Shown piece by piece: positions 59,462-64,000 of a DNA stretch of 64,000 nucleotides. Origin of the DNA: Amia ocellicauda (taxonomy: Eukaryota > Chordata > Actinopteri > Amiiformes > Amiidae). The DNA lies in NCBI RefSeq assembly GCF_036373705.1, contig NC_089863.1:30092227-30156226 (forward strand). The letters run 5' to 3'. Every line of letters starts with the position of its first letter. Position 1 is the stretch's first letter. The notes below the pieces were generated by a model. That model saw only the letters and a list, made by a program, of their open reading frames with translations. It was not told the DNA's origin and did not search any database. A program made the position numbers and the translations under genes.

Positions 59462-60777
59462 GTGAGTAAATCTTTGGATAAATCCCACATTTATGTTTCT
59501 TCTCGTCTTTTGTCTACCGCTGTTTGTAGAAATAAGAATATATTTGAAACAATTGATAAGTTTCTATAAATAATCATTATTACTATGTCATCATGATTTA
59601 TTATGATGACAGTTTTGGTGTTGGAAACTGAAGACTAGGAACAGCAAGTCCACTGAAATGTGGAAGTATTTTATGGTGACTGAATTCGGTTCATTTTATT
59701 TTTCGTTTAATATGCTAAGATGAATAAAAGGAAGCGGAATACGTCTTCGTTAATGAGGGCTTCACGTTGTAACGTAGTTTAAACAATGCTTTACAGTATG
59801 TCTAAAGGAGCTGGAGAGACTGGTGTTTATTATGTGTAGATGGAAACCCTTGTTCCCAGAAGTGCTCTTGCGTAATCGAATGGATCGACGACTGTCCGAG
59901 GGTGCGCTGGAACGGGCGAGCAGAGCCATTCAGCAAAGAGGCGATTCGCCCAGACAATAGCCAGCCCATGCATTTCTATAGGACACTAACCTAGACAGTC
60001 CCACCAGCTATTAGTCAGAGCAGAGACCTGCTCTGTTGTAATACAAATATCATTGTAGATGTAAAGGGGTCGAATCTTAGGGATTATACGGGTTTGGTTA
60101 ATTGGATAATAAGCAACATATAACCATATAACTATTTAACTAGGATTAGATAAGAGTTCAAACTGCAGTTTCTTAAGAGTTTGTATTGGAAAATGTTTAT
60201 AATGTTTGGATTCATTTATTGTGACCGATTTATTGGGGTGATTTATTTATTGTGAGGTGAAATTATACTATATGAATTAGTTCGGGTTAAGTGCAATATT
60301 CCAGTGCATGTATAGTATGGGTGATTTAAGAACTCTTTAAATGAAGTGTACGTTGTGTGGTATCCCAAGTGTGTGTTAGTGTGCTGCTGATTTTATTACT
60401 AATTATTCCTTTTTGTAAAATAAAATACTTTTTATGCTGGTTGCTGGTGTCCCTGGTCTATATCCTAGTTCTAGTTAAGCGCTATACAAAACGGATCTGT
60501 GGCCTAGCCTAATAGGAACTGATTGAATATCTCAAGTGTTAATTGTCAGCATAGCCTGACTGGCGTAGTCGGAAGGAGGTGTAGATTAGTTGATTACAGC
60601 CGGTTGGTGTGTCTGGTCGGCACCAGTTCATATAAGTGTTCTGTAAATGTTTTCTCCTTAATCAGAACCGATTGACTGACGCATGGGAGACTTTGTGCTG
60701 TCTCCGTGTACAAATAATGAAGTTGATTTTGTATGTTTCCATTGCGCATCAGTACAATGTGTGTGTGTGTGTGTGTA
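59462..60777. other. First part of MS4A-6 intron 1
   Basis: 59570-59900 keeps patchy similarity to 46000-46300 of MS4A-5 (GTGTTTATTATGT, AGAAGTGCTCTTGC), as expected of a duplicated intron. It ends in a short (GT)n at 60758-60775. No exon was seen. Confidence 0.5.
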
Positions 60778-60850
60778 GCTCTAGAACAAATTAAGAGATC
60801 ACTTAACACTGATTTCTGAACTTGGAGTGGTCTTAATTTTTTCAAGAGCG

Positions 60851-60851
<1 letters not shown>
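60778..60851. mobile_element. 74-bp MITE related to Tc1 family C
   Basis: GCTCTAGAACAAATTAAGAG (left) and the inverse of AGTGGTCTTAATTTTTTCAA (right) are terminal repeats that match the 3' end of the element at 17.7-18.9 kb. TA flanks both ends (60776-60777 and 60852-60853). Almost nothing lies between the repeats. Confidence 0.75.

Positions 60852-60908
<57 letters not shown>
60852..60908. repeat. (TA)n microsatellite
   Basis: About 28 TA units begin directly at the target TA of the MITE. Confidence 0.95.
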
Positions 60909-60910
<2 letters not shown>

Positions 60911-60934
60911 CACCTCACTTTTTCCAGTTTTTAT

Positions 60935-61790
60935 TGAAATGTACGCAGTTTAATGTCTCAATGTATTCTTTCTACAATGGAAATCAAATATTGTTTGGAA
61001 AGTTCTTCCCAACACTGTTGCAGAAGTTCCCACATGTGTTGCACTTGTAGGTTGCTTTTGCTTTCACCTTCTGTCCAGTTTATCCCATGTTTTGAGTCAT
61101 TATCTTCCAGTAGGATGAACCCCTGACCAACTAGGCGTATACCAGAGGGCATTGCATGGCGCTGCAAAATGCTGTGGTAGCCGTTTTGGTTCAGGGTGCC
61201 ACTCACTCCGTGCAAGTCGCTGACTCTGGATCCAGCAAAAGAGCCCCAGACCATCACCCTTCCTCCTCCATGTTTGACAGTTGGTGTCACACACTGAGGA
61301 ACCATTCGTTCGCCTACTCGACGGCGAACAAAAACCCTGCATGATGAACCAAAGATTTCAATTTCTGGTTATTAATTGGTCCATAACACCTTCCAGTAGT
61401 CCACTGGTGGTGCTTCAGGCCCAGGCAAGCCTCTTTTTCTTATTTTGCCATCTTAGCAATGGCTTTCTTACTGCCACTCGACCTGTCAAACCTGCAGCTC
61501 GAAGTCTTCTCTGCACAGTTGAAACTGAGACTTGCTTACTTCGACCAGTGTTAAGCTGTGCTTGAAGCTGTTGTCCTGTGAGCTGCCTATCACGCAAGCT
61601 GTTGACTCTCAGAAACTTGTCTTCTGATTCTGTTGTGGCTTTGGGTCTGCCAGACCTCTCCCTGTCAGAATTTCCTCCAGTTTCCAAGTGCCTTTTGATG
61701 GTGTAGGAAACTGTACTTAAAAACTGTGCCTAAATTTAAATACAAACTGGAATAATGGAGGGTGGGGGGTATTGTGTATACTTTTGACTG
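60935..61790 (-). mobile_element. Tc1-like transposon, family D
   Basis: A transposase remnant on the minus strand is flanked upstream by a possible terminal piece (ACTTTTGACTGGTATTG at about 61778-61796) next to a (GT)n tract. The 3' terminal repeat could not be recognised with certainty. The limits are approximate. Confidence 0.7.
60958..61687 (-). pseudogene. Tc1-like transposase, family D (broken)
   Basis: The minus-strand N-terminal part reads GRPKATTESEDKFLRVNSLR and TVQRRLRAAGLTGRVAVRKP up to KKKRLAWA. The catalytic part with [33 protein letters not shown] and LLEDNDSKHG (second Asp) is in another frame. The stretch that should hold the first Asp (61310-61420) is broken by stops. The segment with SPDLNPIE, which carries the Glu, is deleted. 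It is inactive. Confidence 0.85.
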
Positions 61791-61792
61791 GT

Positions 61793-61794
<2 letters not shown>

Positions 61795-61827
<33 letters not shown>
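61795..61827. repeat. (GT)n microsatellite
   Basis: About 16 GT units lie at the edge of the Tc1-D remnant. Confidence 0.95.
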
Positions 61828-61830
<3 letters not shown>

Positions 61831-62324
61831 TGTGGTGTGTAAATGATTTTATAACTGCCAGGTCAAAAATGAAACTAAGACAATCTTTGTACCCTGGTGC
61901 TGTACAGCTTTCATGGAAATATGAACAAAGGCGATGTTTCGCTTTTTCTAATGTTGGGGTCACTCTAGGAAAAGTCATCAAATTTCAAGTTGAAAAAATA
62001 TAATTTAGGGTTTTTCCTCTGCTGTTAAACAATAGTGGCATGTCATTTTTGACCCTTAAGACACCACGAGGGTTAAGGAGGGGCAGAGGTTTTCATCTCA
62101 TCAAGCGACAAAAAACAACTAAAAAGGAAGTTTGAAGACAAATAGCTTAATTAAGCAACTATACACATTCAATCTTGTCTCTTGAATACAACTTACAACA
62201 CTTTAAAATATAAGGTTCTCTTCCTCATTCACGCAGCCTTCTTCTCATTAATGGCTCAAAATTTGGTAGCAAGAACCAAAAGGTGCCACACAGAACCCAA
62301 AGAACCTTTATTGTGTAGAGTGTA

Positions 62325-62588
62325 CAATGAAGCTCCTTCAGATTTACCATTGGCCTCTCTGGCTTCTCTGATCACCGACCTCCTTGCCCGGTTGCTCAGT
62401 GTAGGTGAACGACCTGCTCTAGGCAGAGTCATGGTTGTACCATATTCTTTCCATTTTTGTAATACTGGATTTAACTGTGCTGCAGGGGATGTTTAAAGTT
62501 TGGGATATTTTTTTTTATAGCCCATCTCTGACTGATGCATTTCCAGAACTTTTGCTTAGATTTGTTTTGAAAGCTCTGTGGTCTTCAT
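62325..62588 (-). pseudogene. Tc1-like transposase, family E, DNA-binding part (broken)
   Basis: The ATG has its complement at 62586-62588 and begins MKTTELSKQI, then a stop. The native sequence goes on as GYKKISQTLNIPCSTVKSS (after one substitution), shifts one base, and continues KWKEYGTTMTLPRAGRSP and SNRARRSVIREARE. This is the bipartite helix-turn-helix region of a Tc1 transposase. Nothing of the DDE domain is left. Confidence 0.8.
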
Positions 62589-62912
62589 GGTGTGGGTGTT
62601 TGGATATGTTCTATGACATACTCTGGGGCCTTCCAGAAACAGGTGTATTTAATTGGAGAGATCATGTGACTATTCAACTAATTATGTGATTTCTGAAGGC
62701 AATTGCTTATTTAAGTGAGTCATTGTAAAGGGGGTGAATAATTATGCAATCAAGACTTCTTTTTTTTTTATCTGTATTTAATTAAAAAAGATAATATATT
62801 TTTTCCGAGATCGACATTATGTAATACTTTGTGTAAAATCCCATTTTTAGTTCCACATTTCAGCAGTACAAAATGTCCAAAAGTTATAGGGGTTAATACT
62901 TATGCAATACAG
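62325..62912 (-). mobile_element. Tc1-like transposon, family E, 5' part only
   Basis: On the minus strand the 5' terminal region starts CTGTATTGCATAAGTATTAA (62912 downward) and repeats the GCATAATTATTCACCCCC motif inside. The transposase start follows. Homology fades after about 62325, so the catalytic domain and 3' end are missing. The outer end is only 62 bp from the acceptor of the first MS4A-6 coding exon. Confidence 0.75.
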
Positions 62913-62997
62913 TTTACGTCAAAACCGATCTCTACATTTACACTTTCTCTCTCTATCATACACACTCCAACAAGGAAGCCCTGACCAGCTGTTGAAG

Positions 62998-63792
62998 ATG
63001 TTCACCTCTGTCCCCACTGACAGGGACATGGTGATCATCACCCAGATGTCCTCGCAGGCTCCGGGTGCTGTGCTCACTTATGCTCAACTGGCCCAGTTGG
63101 GGCTGCCACACGACTTCACCTCCCCAAGGGATACAGCTCTGAAGCGCTTTGGGAATAGATGTCCCATAGCCCTGGGGGTGAGAGTTGACTGTCTCTGTCT
63201 AGTCACAATCCGCCCCCAGCCATATTTACCTCTACATACAATTTGAAAGTGCATGTATTTGTCTCATGTTGTATCACTGAGCACTTCCTCTCTGCCCTCT
63301 ATCCCTCTCTCTGCATTAACAGGTGTTCCAGATTATAATTGGCCTTTTATCTATCGCTTTAGGTGTGATAACTGTGTCAAATTGGTATATAACAGGTCCT
63401 ATTGGGGTCCCATTTTGGACAGGACTAATGGTAAGTCATATTTTTTTACAATTTGAAATCAACCGATTGAAATGACAGGAGTTGTGATTATGTTATGTGC
63501 CCTAATTGTTCTCTACACGGCTGATAACATGACAAGAACCAGTGGTTCAGGTCATCTCTTTATTGGTGATTAGTTTCAGACAGTTTGTCCAGCTGACTGT
63601 AGGTTCTGGAGCCACAGTTGACTCTGTGTTTGAACCTGGCAGTGCAATCACAGGCAGACACTGCGCAAAGCTGACTCTTCATCAGTCTAAATATATATAA
63701 AATAGATCTCTCTCTCTCTCTCTCTCTAGTATAGTGTCTCTGGGGCTCAGAGTATCGTGGCAGGGAAAAGAAAGCACAAGGAAATCTGTACA
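62998..63792 (+). CDS. MS4A family four-transmembrane protein, local label MS4A-6 (5' part, continues past window)
   Basis: Coding exons in the window: 62998-63177 (MFTSVPTDRDMVIITQM ... ending CPIALG), 63323-63430 (VFQIIIGLLSIALGVIT, TM1, ending GVPFWTGLM) and 63730-63792 (YSVSGAQSIVAGKRKHK, TM2). All are open, phase 0, with GT-AG ends, and have the same lengths as their paralogs (180, 108 and 63 bp). The first coding exon has its acceptor at 62973-62974 (CAACAAG, an AAG where MS4A-5 has CAG). It is the closest paralog of MS4A-5 and lacks that gene's N-terminal deletion. The KGEPTALG motif is altered to NRCPIALG, and TM2 carries a Gln (GAQS), unusual for a membrane helix. TM3, TM4 and tail exons should follow beyond 64000. 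Confidence 0.83.
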
Positions 63793-63978
63793 GTGAGTAA
63801 GAAGCACAGTGTGTGGAGTAGTGTCAGGGCTCTGGACTTCTGAGCATAAGGTAATGGATTCAGCCCTAGGTGGGGGAACAATGTACTTATTAGATTGCTC
63901 CAGTAAAAATGGGTCATTGTAAGTGTAACTTACATTGTAACAATTATAAGTCACCTTGGATATGGGTATCTGCTAATA

Positions 63979-64000
63979 TATATATATATATATATATATA
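63979..64000. repeat. (TA)n microsatellite after an L2-like tail, cut by window end
   Basis: TATAAGTCACCTTGGATATG then GGTATCTGCTAATA (63943-63978) is a diverged L2/UnaL2-type tail. It runs directly into (TA)n that reaches the last base. Confidence 0.8.

Noticed and set aside
1-64000. Bacterial-type features, CRISPR arrays, rRNA and tRNA genes
   Set aside because: Repeats are microsatellites or transposon copies with no spaced direct repeats. Genes are split by GT-AG introns. No cloverleaf or rRNA signature was seen by eye; a tRNAscan-SE run would settle tRNAs.

Overview
This is nuclear DNA of a vertebrate, almost certainly a ray-finned fish. It has GT-AG split genes, an AT-rich background, five distinguishable Tc1-like transposon families of the fish type, CR1-clade LINE fragments, hAT-like fold-back elements and many (TA)n/(GT)n microsatellites. 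The CR1 fragments with an ATGTTCTT tail hint at a non-teleost or early-branching fish (bowfin, gar or sturgeon-like), but this is a guess. I see no bacterial, plasmid, CRISPR, rRNA or tRNA features.

Layout. 1-0.84 kb: 3' half of a Tc1 element. 1.1-2.3 kb: a decayed tandem array. 2.5-7.7 kb: an 18-finger C2H2 zinc-finger gene (+), with a CpG-rich first exon, a hAT-like MITE in its intron and one large coding exon. From 11 kb to the end the window is a cluster of MS4A (CD20-like four-transmembrane) genes in both orientations, separated and broken by transposons. MS4A-1 (-, 11.2-15.2 kb) is a pseudogene. MS4A-2 (+, 17.3-22.5 kb) has all exons but one base missing at the end of the TM4 exon. MS4A-3 (-, 30.3-33.2 kb) is complete and open, 237 aa. 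MS4A-4 (-, 39.0-40.3 kb) is a two-exon remnant. MS4A-5 (+, 46.5-50.0 kb) has all exons but two disabling lesions. MS4A-6 (+, 59.4 kb to beyond the window) is open as far as visible. The names MS4A-1 to -6 are local labels, not orthology claims. A broken GIMAP-like GTPase gene lies between MS4A-5 and MS4A-6 at 53.6-54.4 kb.

The MS4A genes share one architecture: a non-coding first exon (clear at 34.1, 45.8 and 59.46 kb) with a conserved donor; a coding exon ending in KGEPxxLG; a TM1 exon starting VVQIMIG; a short TM2 exon with YI(I/V)SGAL; a TM3 exon with MNI(V/L)SAV; a TM4 exon with EFCVAISV and GCKAVC; and a proline-rich tail exon. Homologous introns are phase 0, and that regularity is what exposes the lesions. 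The cluster looks like birth-and-death evolution of an immune or chemosensory membrane-protein family. Mobile elements sit in its introns and intergenic space, and one recent inverted duplication (58.6 versus 59.4 kb) copied an MS4A first exon head to head.

I found no wholly new biological system. The most interesting points are the inverted MS4A first-exon pair, the mixed intact/broken MS4A array with a GIMAP relic inside it, the palindromic two-way TATA region of the Tc1-A family, a clean solo LTR inside a Tc1 copy, and the module duplication in the zinc-finger protein.
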